The translations under genes and the position numbers were made by a program. Below are positions 20,698 through 26,648 of a stretch of DNA of 26,664 nt, piece by piece. The DNA is from JTS-RE9 sp964649195 (GTDB taxonomy: Bacteria > Planctomycetota > Phycisphaerae > Phycisphaerales > Phycisphaeraceae). Within the stretch, counting starts at the first letter, position 1; each line of letters begins with the position of its first letter. The notes beneath the pieces are model-generated. The model saw only the letters and a program-made list of their open reading frames with translations. It did no database searches and was not told the origin of the DNA. The stretch spans positions 1 through 26,664 of the forward strand of contig CAZYPK010000059.1 of assembly GCA_964649195.1 (NCBI GenBank), given 5' to 3'.

Positions 20698-21111
20698 TCA
20701 ATTCACGTTGCGGCCTCCCTGCTCCTGCCCCTGCTTCTGCCCCTGCCCCTGCCCCACGGCGGAACGGGCTTCGGCGATGAGTTCGTGCATGGATGCGGGC
20801 ATGTTGCCGCCCCAACGCTGCCGCAATGCGCTTTCGTGTTTCTCGATCAGGACGCCGGCCCGGTCCAATCCCAAGGCCCGCTCAGCATCACCCAGTTCCT
20901 GCATATGCTGCAACGCGAACCAGACCGCCTGTAGCATGATGATGTCCGCCACCGATTCGCGCATGCGCAGACCTTCACCATCATCAGGCAATCCCACGGC
21001 ACTGCGGGCGAACTCCACCCATTGCCCCAGCAGCACCGCCCAGGTCAGCCGCCGGGGATGCAAAGGGGCAGGCCCGGCATCGTTCGGATTCGGAAGGCTC
21101 GGCTCAGGCAT
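20698..21111 (-). CDS. Uncharacterised small helical protein with Gln/Gly-rich tail
   Basis: 137 residues, soluble. The body (about 20-110) is predicted helical and contains RLTWAVLLGQWVEFARSAVGLP and ADIIMLQAVWFALQHM; the rest is charged, with no known motif. The C-terminus is a low-complexity GQGQGQKQGQEQGG tail coded by a 6-bp repeat, which may vary in length between strains. The start is set by MPEPSLPNPND with TACACT 6 nt upstream. It is divergent from the YdjY-like gene (186 bp) across a nested palindrome. I do not recognise it. Confidence 0.6.
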   Translation of the reverse strand: MPEPSLPNPNDAGPAPLHPRRLTWAVLLGQWVEFARSAVGLPDDGEGLRMRESVADIIMLQAVWFALQHMQELGDAERALGLDRAGVLIEKHESALRQRWGGNMPASMHELIAEARSAVGQGQGQKQGQEQGGRNVN

Positions 21112-21117
21112 ATCATT

Positions 21118-21123
21118 AGTGTA
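21118..21123 (-). promoter_or_regulatory. -10-like box, leaderless arrangement
   Basis: On the minus strand TACACT is followed by AATGAT and then the ATG at 21111, giving a 6-nt spacing. Confidence 0.5.
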
Positions 21124-21132
21124 GATCAGCCG

Positions 21133-21271
21133 GAAGTCAGAGGTCAGCGGACAGGAGACAGGAGACCACAGCCGCTTGCGGCTTCGCTCTGATTCCTGTC
21201 CCCTGTTCCGCAGACGCGCAGCGCGGACGCTGCGGCTACGAATCTGTCTCCTGTCCCCTGACTTCTGACCT
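21133..21271. repeat. Nested palindrome: TCAGAGG outer, CAGGAGA inner, two hairpins within
   Basis: From outside in: the GTCAGAG array (21133-21147) and its inverse (about 21259-21271); then CAGGAGA units (21151-21165) and inverse units at 21195-21207 and 21245-21259; then the GCCGCTTGCGGC hairpin (about 21171-21182) and hairpin J (21208-21241). It lies between the divergent promoters of the 21111 and 21298 genes. Confidence 0.85.
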
Positions 21272-21297
21272 CTTTCCCAACGGCCAGGTATGATGTC

Positions 21298-22071
21298 ATG
21301 ACCACGAGGATTTTCCATATGATTCGAGCCATCGATCAACGTCCTGGTTTATTTCTTTCTCTGCTCGCCTGCATGCTGCTGTGCATCAGCTCGGCGACTT
21401 TGGCCCAGGAACGGGAAAAGCAAGCCCCGGCCAATGAGCCTGAGTTGCCGCAGTTGCCGGGGGTGAAGGCGGATCGCAAGAACAGGATCGTGGAGATCGA
21501 GGGCAGGATCATTCTGCCGCTCCAGGCGGACTGGCTGGAACTGCTGGCCTGCGCCCCCAAGTCGCGCGAGCACGAATCGATCATCAGCCTCGACGCCAAG
21601 CCCAGCCATGTGCATGGGGCACTCATGCTCATCGGCCTCAAGCCGGGCAGCCCGCTGCGGGCCGAGCGCATCGGGGATGAATGGAAGTTTCATCCGCCCA
21701 CCGGTCCCAAACTCGCCGTCACGATCCACTACGAACTGGAAGGCAAAAAGCACGCGGTGGACGCCAACGAATGGATTCTGGACCAGAAGACCCGCAAGCC
21801 GCTGCCTGACAACATCTGGCTCTTCACCGGCTCGAAGCTTTATGAGATCGACGGCAAATCGGTTTACATCGCCGACATCGAAGGCAACATCCTCACGCTG
21901 GTGAACTTCGGCGACGAGGTCCTGGCCCGTATCAACGACAAGCGCGGCGGCCAGGGCGGCGGCGGCGGCAACGAGGCCTGGGCCGCCAACACCAAGGCCA
22001 TCCCCCCCATCGGCACCAAGATCACCGTCCGGCTCACACCCGTGAAAGAGGATGATCAGAAGAAGAAGTGA
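21298..22071 (+). CDS. Secreted YdjY-domain-like protein
   Basis: 257 residues. A long N-terminus carries a signal sequence (hydrophobic core LFLSLLACMLLCISSATLA, cleavage near AQ at about 37). The mature domain has LPGVKADRKNRIVEIEGRIILP, LELLACAPKSREHESIISLDAKPSHVHGALMLIGLKPG, then a beta-rich region and a Gly-rich RGGQGGGGGNEAW loop near the end. This matches the YdjY-type domain found in secreted planctomycete and enteric proteins; its role is unknown. TATGAT lies 3 nt before this ATG, so the true start may be the next Met (21319). Confidence 0.65.
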   Translation: MTTRIFHMIRAIDQRPGLFLSLLACMLLCISSATLAQEREKQAPANEPELPQLPGVKADRKNRIVEIEGRIILPLQADWLELLACAPKSREHESIISLDAKPSHVHGALMLIGLKPGSPLRAERIGDEWKFHPPTGPKLAVTIHYELEGKKHAVDANEWILDQKTRKPLPDNIWLFTGSKLYEIDGKSVYIADIEGNILTLVNFGDEVLARINDKRGGQGGGGGNEAWAANTKAIPPIGTKITVRLTPVKEDDQKKK

Positions 22072-22087
22072 AAGGAAAATTTGCCTT

Positions 22088-22651
22088 TCACCCCTTCTTC
22101 TTCCAAGGCACATCCTCGACCCCTTCCAGTTGATTGGCCCTGCGCGCCATGGCGAACAGCAGGTCGCTCAGGCGGTTCAGGTAGATGATGACCTCGCCGA
22201 CGCCATCGGCCTCGCGTGACAGCGCGACGCACCACCGCTCGGCCCGCCGGCAGATGGTGCGGGCCATGTGCAACCGCGCAGCCAGTTCCGTGCCGCCGGG
22301 CAGGATGAAATGCTTCATCGCCGGCAACGGCGCCCAGACCCGGTCGATGAATCCTTCCAGGTCGGCCGCATCCTCCGGCCCGATGCGATAGACCGCCCGC
22401 GCGGTGGCCGCATCCGAACCCTCGACCTGCGGCGTGGCCAGGTCCGCTCCGACATCAAACAGTCGGTTCTGAATCAGGCCGAGCATGGAGGCGATTTCGA
22501 CGTTCGCGCAGCCGACCAGCGCCAGGCCGATGGCGCTGTTGAGTTCATCGACGCAGCCGTAGGCTTGGACGCGCGGGTCATCCTTGCCGACCTGCCGGTT
22601 GCCGAAGAGCCGTGTGGAACCGTCATCGCCGATGCGGGTGTAGAGTTTCAT
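22088..22651 (-). CDS. Cob(I)alamin adenosyltransferase, PduO type
   Basis: A 187-residue ATP:cob(I)alamin adenosyltransferase that makes adenosylcobalamin from reduced cobalamin. It starts MKLYTRIGDDGSTRLF, the ATP-binding TRxGDxGxT motif, followed by VQAYGCVDELNSAIGLA, a long helical middle, RTICRRAERW near residue 135 with the conserved Arg and Glu, and YLNRLSDLLFAMAR. The length is standard. The ATG at 22651 has TATCAT 6 nt upstream. It is convergent with the YdjY-like gene (16 bp apart). Confidence 0.92.
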   Translation of the reverse strand: MKLYTRIGDDGSTRLFGNRQVGKDDPRVQAYGCVDELNSAIGLALVGCANVEIASMLGLIQNRLFDVGADLATPQVEGSDAATARAVYRIGPEDAADLEGFIDRVWAPLPAMKHFILPGGTELAARLHMARTICRRAERWCVALSREADGVGEVIIYLNRLSDLLFAMARRANQLEGVEDVPWKKKG

Positions 22652-22657
22652 GCCCGG

Positions 22658-22663
22658 ATGATA
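22658..22663 (-). promoter_or_regulatory. -10-like box of the adenosyltransferase gene, leaderless arrangement
   Basis: On the minus strand TATCAT, then 6 nt, then the ATG at 22651. No Shine-Dalgarno is seen in the 6 nt. Confidence 0.5.
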
Positions 22664-22696
22664 GGAGGCGAGGGGCGGAAGGAAAAAAGGAACAAC

Positions 22697-22910
22697 CTGA
22701 GTTCGGGATAAGTTAAGAGTGAGCCGCGACGTAACACGTCGCGGACGTGAACGACAAGAATGGAGTAACCATCGCGCAGCGGATCACGAGATGCGAAAAC
22801 GACCGGGCACTGATCGAGGCTGAAAGAAAAAGGCGCGCTGGGCCACCCCTTCAGGCTGCTCACGTCCGCGACGTGTTACGTCGCGGCTCACTCTCTTATC
22901 CCGAACTCAG
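22697..22910. mobile_element. Hairpin-ended element B, copy 3 (214 bp)
   Basis: This copy has the longest terminal repeats. CTGAGTTCGGGATAAG, then AGAGTGAGCCGCGAC, then the GACGT-AAC-ACGTC hairpin and GCGGACGTGA appear at both ends, apart from a 3-bp insertion on the left. Both ends carry the same stem variant. The interior is non-coding and ends with CCACCCCTTCAGGCTGC as in other copies. The terminal repeats of about 50 bp suggest that this is the most recent copy. Confidence 0.8.
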
Positions 22911-23078
22911 CGTTGCATGACCATCTTGATGCCGGGGACCATCGTGGTGCGTTCGCCAACGTGTAACGCTCTTTACAGAGCTTGGATGAACACCACCCCT
23001 CTGCCCCGGAGCGTTGCTCTGGGCTGTGATGTGTGCGTCCTTGCGGACGATGGAACCGAACACATCCCCCCGGGCTTG

Positions 23079-23240
23079 ACTCTTCGCCCTTTCCCTTGGG
23101 AAGAGGACAGTCTCAATCGCCGCGCAGCGGGGCGATTGAGACAGGTGAGGGCCGGATTTTCGACAAAAACAGCAATCGTCGAACTCCCCTCACCCGACTC
23201 GCAGAGCCTCGCCGACCTCTCCCTGGGGGAGAGGTGGAAA
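23079..23240. repeat. Intergenic hairpin cluster, MITE-like
   Basis: Stem-loops here are CGCCCTTTCCCTTGGGAAGAGG at the left, then a perfect 12-bp hairpin GTCTCAATCGCC/GGCGATTGAGAC (23110-23142), then AGGTGAGGG (23144-23152) facing CCCCTCACCC (about 23188-23197), and CCTCTCCCTGGGGGAGAGG at the right. CTCTCCC-GGGAGAG with GTGAGGG units is a common type of dispersed bacterial repeat. The rest of the 613-bp gap 22911-23523 holds the promoter at 23284 and a GC-rich leader; no gene seen. Confidence 0.55.
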
Positions 23241-23283
23241 CCACTGCTTACATGCGATTACCCTGAGAGTTGAAATAATTCTC

Positions 23284-23312
23284 TTGACGGGACAGTTGAT
23301 TGCAGTGATACT
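23284..23312 (+). promoter_or_regulatory. Sigma70-like promoter with long leader
   Basis: TTGACG (23284-23289), 17 nt, then GATACT (23307-23312), the best -35/-10 pair in the window. It would start a transcript near 23320 with a leader of about 200 nt before the ATG at 23524. The leader has a GC-rich palindromic part (about 23368-23398, CCCGG/CCGGG runs) that may fold. Confidence 0.5.
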
Positions 23313-23523
23313 GTGTCAGGTTCTGCAAATGGAGCAGTGGAAAAGCTTCATTCGCAAGGGCTGCCTCCCGGAATGAACCCCGGGTGGCCCCCGGGATGAA
23401 ACCCAAAGTGGCTTTGCAGCAATCAGTGCATGGATATCCGTTGGTTCGAGCGCGACCGTCCGGTCATGTGGCCGGCGGCGAACACGACGGCAACCGATAA
23501 CAGAACACGAAAGGATCAGGATC

Positions 23524-23901
23524 ATGAGCACGATGAAGAAGATGTTGGCGGGTCTGCTGGCTGTGGCGGTGTTGGCGAGCCTGTCGGTGATGGGCGTCGC
23601 CGAGGACAAGAGCAAGCCGATCAATGACAAGTGCCCCCTGAGCGGCAACGCGGTGAACGCGGATGCGACGATCGATGTCAAGGTCGAGTTCTGCTGCAAC
23701 AACTGCAAGAAGAAGTACGATGAGGATCCGGCCAAGTTCCACGCCGCGGTCGCCAAGAGCAAGGAAGGCAAGTGCATCATGAACGGCAAGGATGCATCCA
23801 AGTCCAGCACCCTCACCGTCGGCTTCTGCTGCAACAACTGCAAGGGCAAAGCCGAGAAGGATCCCAAGGCCGTCGTCGCCAAGCTGGCCACCCAGAAGTG
23901 A
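23524..23901 (+). CDS. Small secreted protein with duplicated CCNNC motif (metal-binding-like)
   Basis: 125 residues with a signal peptide (about 1-26, MSTMKKMLAGLLAVAVLASL...). The mature part is two repeats: C37-PLSG...VEFC57-C58-NN-C61-KKKYDEDPAKF and C84-IMNG...VGFC102-C103-NN-C106-KGKAEKDPK. A lone Cys, about 20 residues, then C-C-x2-C is like TRASH/YHS-type metal-binding modules, so copper, zinc or iron binding in the periplasm is likely but unproven. The gene has its own promoter and long leader, AGGATC before the ATG and a strong terminator after it, so it may be highly expressed. Confidence 0.75.
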   Translation: MSTMKKMLAGLLAVAVLASLSVMGVAEDKSKPINDKCPLSGNAVNADATIDVKVEFCCNNCKKKYDEDPAKFHAAVAKSKEGKCIMNGKDASKSSTLTVGFCCNNCKGKAEKDPKAVVAKLATQK

Positions 23902-23931
23902 TCGACCCGGTGATCGAATCATCAGACTTTG

Positions 23932-23960
23932 AAAAACCCCCGCATCACGCGGGGGTTTTT
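23932..23960 (+). terminator. Intrinsic terminator, possibly bidirectional
   Basis: AAAAACCCCCGC pairs with GCGGGGGTTTTT around a 5-nt loop, followed by CTTT. It ends the secreted CCNNC-protein transcript 30 nt after its stop. The A-run on the left would also allow termination in the reverse direction. Confidence 0.92.
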
Positions 23961-23964
23961 CTTT

Positions 23965-24162
23965 GAGCCGCGACGTAACACGTCGCGGAGATGCACAACC
24001 ACCAAGGATGGTCGGGCGAAACCTTTGATGTGCGACAACGAACGCGGGGGGTGAACCGGTTGTGACCCGTGACCGTAGGTGGACTGATCGAGTCCGACAA
24101 CATGCCGCGCGATTAACGCCCCTTCAGGCTGTGCATCTCCGCGACTCGTTGAGTCGCGGCTC
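23965..24162. mobile_element. Hairpin-ended element B, copy 4 (198 bp)
   Basis: The left end is GAGCCGCGACGTAACACG with its hairpin; the right end is the GACTC-AAC-GAGTC variant. Subterminal GGAGATGCACAACCACCAAGG faces CCCCTTCAGGCTGTGCATC, so the terminal repeats continue inward with mismatches. Its left half closely matches copy 5. It begins 4 nt after the terminator and ends 15 nt before the -10 box of the next gene. Confidence 0.8.
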
Positions 24163-24177
24163 GGATGCACATCCCGC

Positions 24178-24183
24178 TACAAT
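24178..24183 (+). promoter_or_regulatory. -10-like box of the CDF-family gene, leaderless arrangement
   Basis: TACAAT lies 7 nt before the ATG at 24191, with no Shine-Dalgarno between. Confidence 0.5.
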
Positions 24184-24190
24184 CGAATCA

Positions 24191-25147
24191 ATGACGCGAT
24201 ACCACAGTCAGGCCTATGCGTTCCTGGTGCGAAATGCGGTGCAGCGGTTGCTGCTCTGCACGATGGTGCTTTCGGCGCTGCGCTTTCTCGTGTTTCACTG
24301 GACCCAATCGATGGCGACGCTGGCCGATGCGCTCAACAGCGTGGTCACGCTCATCGCCTCGGCGGTGATGCTCTATTCCATCTGGGCCAGGCAGCCGCGG
24401 GCCTCCGCCTCCGCAACGAACGACGGCTCGCGCGGCGAGTATCTCGCGTTCGGCCTGGAGGGGTGGACGATTCTTTCCATCGGCGTGTATGTCACCTACC
24501 AAAGCGTGATCCGGCTTTTTCCAGGCAACAACCCTCCGCCTGCGCCTGACAACCTGGGGCTGGGCATCTCCATATTGCTGACCATCGCCGCGGCGACGGC
24601 GGGACTGGCGGCATGGGCTTTTTATCGCGGAAAAACCTTCGACAGCCAACTGCTCATCGCCGCAGGCAAACATCTGATCGCCGATGTCCTCTCCACCCTC
24701 GCGGTGGTCATCGGCCTGCTGATCGTCAAAAACGCCGACGCCCCGCGACTGGACCCGGTCATCGCCCTGCTGGTCGCCTTCACCGTGCTCTGGGCCAGTT
24801 GGAAGCTGCTCTGGAAATCGGTCTCCGGCCTGACCGATGAGCTGGAACGCGAAACCGATCCCACGCTGCGTGCCCTGCTCGACACCGAGATTCGCGGCGG
24901 CGCGATCGTGGGTTACGACAACCTCCGGCTTCGCTTCAACGGCCCCAAACGCTGGGTGGAAGTGAGGCTGTTCGTCGATCCCAAGCTCACCATCCAGGCC
25001 GGCCGCGAACTGGGGGCGATCATCGAACGCAAGATGCGCGAAGCCCTGGGCGATGCGACGGTCGTGGCACGGGTGGAACCGAAGACCAACGGCACAGCGC
25101 CGGAAGCAACGGGGCCCCACGAACCGGCGAACGATCAGCAAGGCTGA
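24191..25147 (+). CDS. Cation diffusion facilitator family protein
   Basis: A 318-residue inner-membrane protein with about six transmembrane segments and a C-terminal cytoplasmic domain (about 215-300; LTDELERETDPTLRALLD, then VEVRLFVDPKLTIQAGRELGAIIERKM, the ferredoxin-like fold of CDF exporters). The TM5 metal site H161-x3-D165 is intact. The matching TM2 site, normally D/H-x3-D, reads D46-A-L-N49-S-V-V-T53, so the second metal ligand is missing. It is probably a divalent-metal/proton antiporter with altered selectivity, or inactive. Long N-terminal extensions of the frame run through element B and are rejected. Confidence 0.8.
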   Translation: MTRYHSQAYAFLVRNAVQRLLLCTMVLSALRFLVFHWTQSMATLADALNSVVTLIASAVMLYSIWARQPRASASATNDGSRGEYLAFGLEGWTILSIGVYVTYQSVIRLFPGNNPPPAPDNLGLGISILLTIAAATAGLAAWAFYRGKTFDSQLLIAAGKHLIADVLSTLAVVIGLLIVKNADAPRLDPVIALLVAFTVLWASWKLLWKSVSGLTDELERETDPTLRALLDTEIRGGAIVGYDNLRLRFNGPKRWVEVRLFVDPKLTIQAGRELGAIIERKMREALGDATVVARVEPKTNGTAPEATGPHEPANDQQG

Positions 25148-25259
25148 GAGCCGCGACGTAACACGTCGCGGAGATGCACGACCACCAAGGATGTTTGATC
25201 GAACCTTTGATGAACGACAACCAACGCGGGGGGATGTTCGTGCGCGGGGAAAGGGAACA
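25148..25259. mobile_element. Hairpin-ended element B, copy 5, left part only
   Basis: Begins GAGCCGCGACGTAACACG right after the CDF-family gene stop and continues GGAGATGCACGACCACCAAGG and AACCTTTGATGAACGACAACC, closely matching copy 4 to about 25235. The right terminal hairpin is absent; element C begins at 25260 instead. It is truncated or was replaced. Confidence 0.7.
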
Positions 25260-25355
25260 AGCGAGCCGGGGCGTATTCGCCCCGGTAAGGGGCTGTGGCG
25301 GGCAAGGCAATGCGAAAAACGGTGGTTTACCGGGGCGAATACGCCCCGGCTCGCT
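25260..25355. mobile_element. Hairpin-ended element C (96 bp)
   Basis: Perfect terminal inverted repeats of 29 bp: AGCGAGCCGGGGCG, TATT, CGCCCCGGTAA on the left and the exact complement on the right. Each contains a hairpin (CCGGGGCG with CGCCCCGG). The plan is the same as element B (GAGCC lead, hairpin at each end, short interior) with a different stem. The last base begins the TATAAT at 25355, so the element abuts the promoter of the toxin-antitoxin pair. Confidence 0.75.
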
Positions 25356-25360
25356 ATAAT
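25355..25360 (+). promoter_or_regulatory. -10 box of the PIN toxin-antitoxin pair
   Basis: A consensus TATAAT, 23 nt before the antitoxin ATG, with GGAG about 6 nt before the ATG. The first T is the last base of element C. No good -35 box is seen; that position lies in the element C hairpin. Confidence 0.55.
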
Positions 25361-25383
25361 GGTGTCAGTCATTGGAGCGCCGC

Positions 25384-25605
25384 ATGACCTACAAAGGGCA
25401 CATCAAAAACGGTTTCATTGTGCTTGACGATCCCGTCTCCCTCCCCGAGGGCGTCGCGGTGGAGGTGGCGCTGCGTCCCGAATCTCCCGCCGCAGCGGGG
25501 AGTTTTCACGACCGCTTCGCCGACATCATCGGCTCCTGCCCCGACCTGCCGGCGGACATGGCCCGCAACCATGATCACCATCTGCACGGACAAGAACCAA
25601 AGTGA
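25384..25605 (+). CDS. Antitoxin of a PIN-domain toxin pair
   Basis: 73 residues starting MTYKGHIKNGFIVLDDPVSLPEGVAVEVAL, a short beta-strand N-terminus typical of small DUF104-like antitoxins paired with PIN toxins. A linker and SCPDLPADMARNHDHHLHG follow, a C-terminus seen in many such proteins and likely to occupy the toxin active site. The stop codon overlaps the toxin's GTG start (GTGA), so the two are translationally coupled. It probably binds its own promoter or depends on the toxin for repression; no operator repeat is clear apart from element C hairpins. Confidence 0.8.
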   Translation: MTYKGHIKNGFIVLDDPVSLPEGVAVEVALRPESPAAAGSFHDRFADIIGSCPDLPADMARNHDHHLHGQEPK

Positions 25606-26003
25606 AGACCGTTTTCGCGGACAGTTTCTATTTCTTCGCGCTGCTCAATCCGCGTGATGAGGCGCACGAGCCGGCATCGCGGTTTGCCCGGCAGTGGAAG
25701 GGCGAAACCGTCAGCACCGCCTGGGTATTCACCGAACTGGGTGACGGTCTGGCCGCGCCACGCTCACGAGCCGGCTTCACCTTGCTGCTCGACCGATTTG
25801 CCGCCGACCCGCTGTGCCGCCTGCTGCCGCCGTCGCCGTCCCTTTTCGATGCGGGAATCGAGCTGTTCCGAACGCGGCCCGACAAGGCCTGGTCGCTGAC
25901 CGACTGCATCTCCTTCGCCGCCATGCGGCAGCAAGACATCCGCGACGCCCTGACCGGCGACCACCATTTCACCCAGGCGGGCTTCAACGCGCTGCTGCTT
26001 TGA
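25602..26003 (+). CDS. PIN domain ribonuclease toxin (VapC-like)
   Basis: A 133-residue PIN domain, a magnesium-dependent RNase that halts translation when its antitoxin is lost. All four acidic residues are present: D7 in VFADSFYFFALLN, E45 in VFTELGDGLA, D101 in SLTDCISFAAMR and D120 in ALTGDHHFTQAGF. The length is normal. It starts with GTG overlapping the antitoxin stop by 4 bp. The pair looks intact and active. Confidence 0.85.
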   Translation: MKTVFADSFYFFALLNPRDEAHEPASRFARQWKGETVSTAWVFTELGDGLAAPRSRAGFTLLLDRFAADPLCRLLPPSPSLFDAGIELFRTRPDKAWSLTDCISFAAMRQQDIRDALTGDHHFTQAGFNALLL

Positions 26004-26048
26004 CGCGGCCCCTGTCCTCGTCCCGCTTCTGTTACGATGACATTGAAA

Positions 26049-26246
26049 ATGCCAGGCGGCCGGCCTCCCAAATCGACGGAAGGCAGGGCCGACGCGCTGA
26101 TTCGATTTCGCGTGCGGACCGAGCAGAAGGAGCTTTTCCAGAAAGCCGCCCATGCGGCGGACAAGTCCCTGACCGACTGGATTCTCGACCAGCTCGTCCG
26201 TAACGCCAAACCCCCGTCTTCGCCGCGCCGGCCCCAAAAGACTTGA
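26049..26246 (+). CDS. Ribbon-helix-helix-like DNA-binding protein
   Basis: 65 residues: MPGGRPPKSTEGRADALIRFRVRTEQKELFQKAAHAADKSLTDWILDQLVRNAK in outline. A basic GGRPPK arm precedes a beta strand (IRFRVR) and two helices, the layout of DUF1778/Arc-type antitoxins and repressors. It lies 45 nt after the PIN gene and may be a third member of that operon or a lone antitoxin; no second toxin follows. TACGAT 13-18 nt upstream may be a -10 box. The terminator at 26315 follows. Confidence 0.65.
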   Translation: MPGGRPPKSTEGRADALIRFRVRTEQKELFQKAAHAADKSLTDWILDQLVRNAKPPSSPRRPQKT

Positions 26247-26280
26247 CACGGCATGTTTTGTGGCTACATTACTTCCTGCC

Positions 26281-26364
26281 GCGCGGAACTCGTTCTGCGC
26301 GTCTCCGCTGTCGCCCCAAGCCCGACGGCTCGCGGACTCGCCGTCGGGCTTGGGCATTTTTTTT
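26281..26364 (+). terminator. Strong intrinsic terminator preceded by a small hairpin
   Basis: CCCAAGCCCGACGG (26315-26328) pairs perfectly with CCGTCGGGCTTGGG (26341-26354) around a 12-nt loop, followed by CA and eight T. A smaller stem GCGCGGAAC/GTTCTGCGC lies at 26281-26300. It probably ends the toxin-antitoxin and ribbon-helix-helix transcript. Confidence 0.92.
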
Positions 26365-26492
26365 CATCCGCCCATGACCTCATTTACGCTGACAGTAACA
26401 TCAATGACATCAATAATGACGGCTTGTGCATTCAAAAATCATCGCCACAATGCGGAGCCTCCTTTTCTCGGTGGGTATAAGGAGCGTTGGTC

Positions 26493-26648
26493 ATGAAGTC
26501 CATCAACATAGGCAACAAAGTGTTCGAACTGTACTGGTTCACAGGCACGGTGCTCAGCGCAACCAAGGGACATGAAACAGTCGTGAGCGGTGGCGGAGGA
26601 GGGGGTTATGTTTGGACTTCCCCGCTCCCGGTGGGCGCAGCGAAGTGA
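26493..26648 (+). CDS. Short glycine-rich protein, possibly the broken start of a longer one
   Basis: A 51-residue frame MKSINIGNKVFELYWFTGTV..., then HETVVSGGGGGGYVWTSPL, ending at a TGA. A strong AAGGAG 9 nt before the ATG and TATAAG just upstream support a real gene start. The ETVVSGGGGGGYV stretch resembles the N-terminal part of longer proteins with Ser/Thr/Gly loops that continue well beyond this length, so a frameshift after the Gly codons is possible. The window ends 16 bp after the stop, so this cannot be settled. The 246 bp before it hold only the terminator and an AT-rich promoter region. Confidence 0.5.
   Translation: MKSINIGNKVFELYWFTGTVLSATKGHETVVSGGGGGGYVWTSPLPVGAAK

Noticed and set aside
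23368..23400. Known riboswitch in the leader of the secreted CCNNC protein gene
   Set aside because: GC-rich palindromes are present, but I see no consensus of any riboswitch class that I know.
26253..26480. Frames across the terminator at 26315
   Set aside because: They translate a strong hairpin and T-run; no family resemblance or ribosome binding site.
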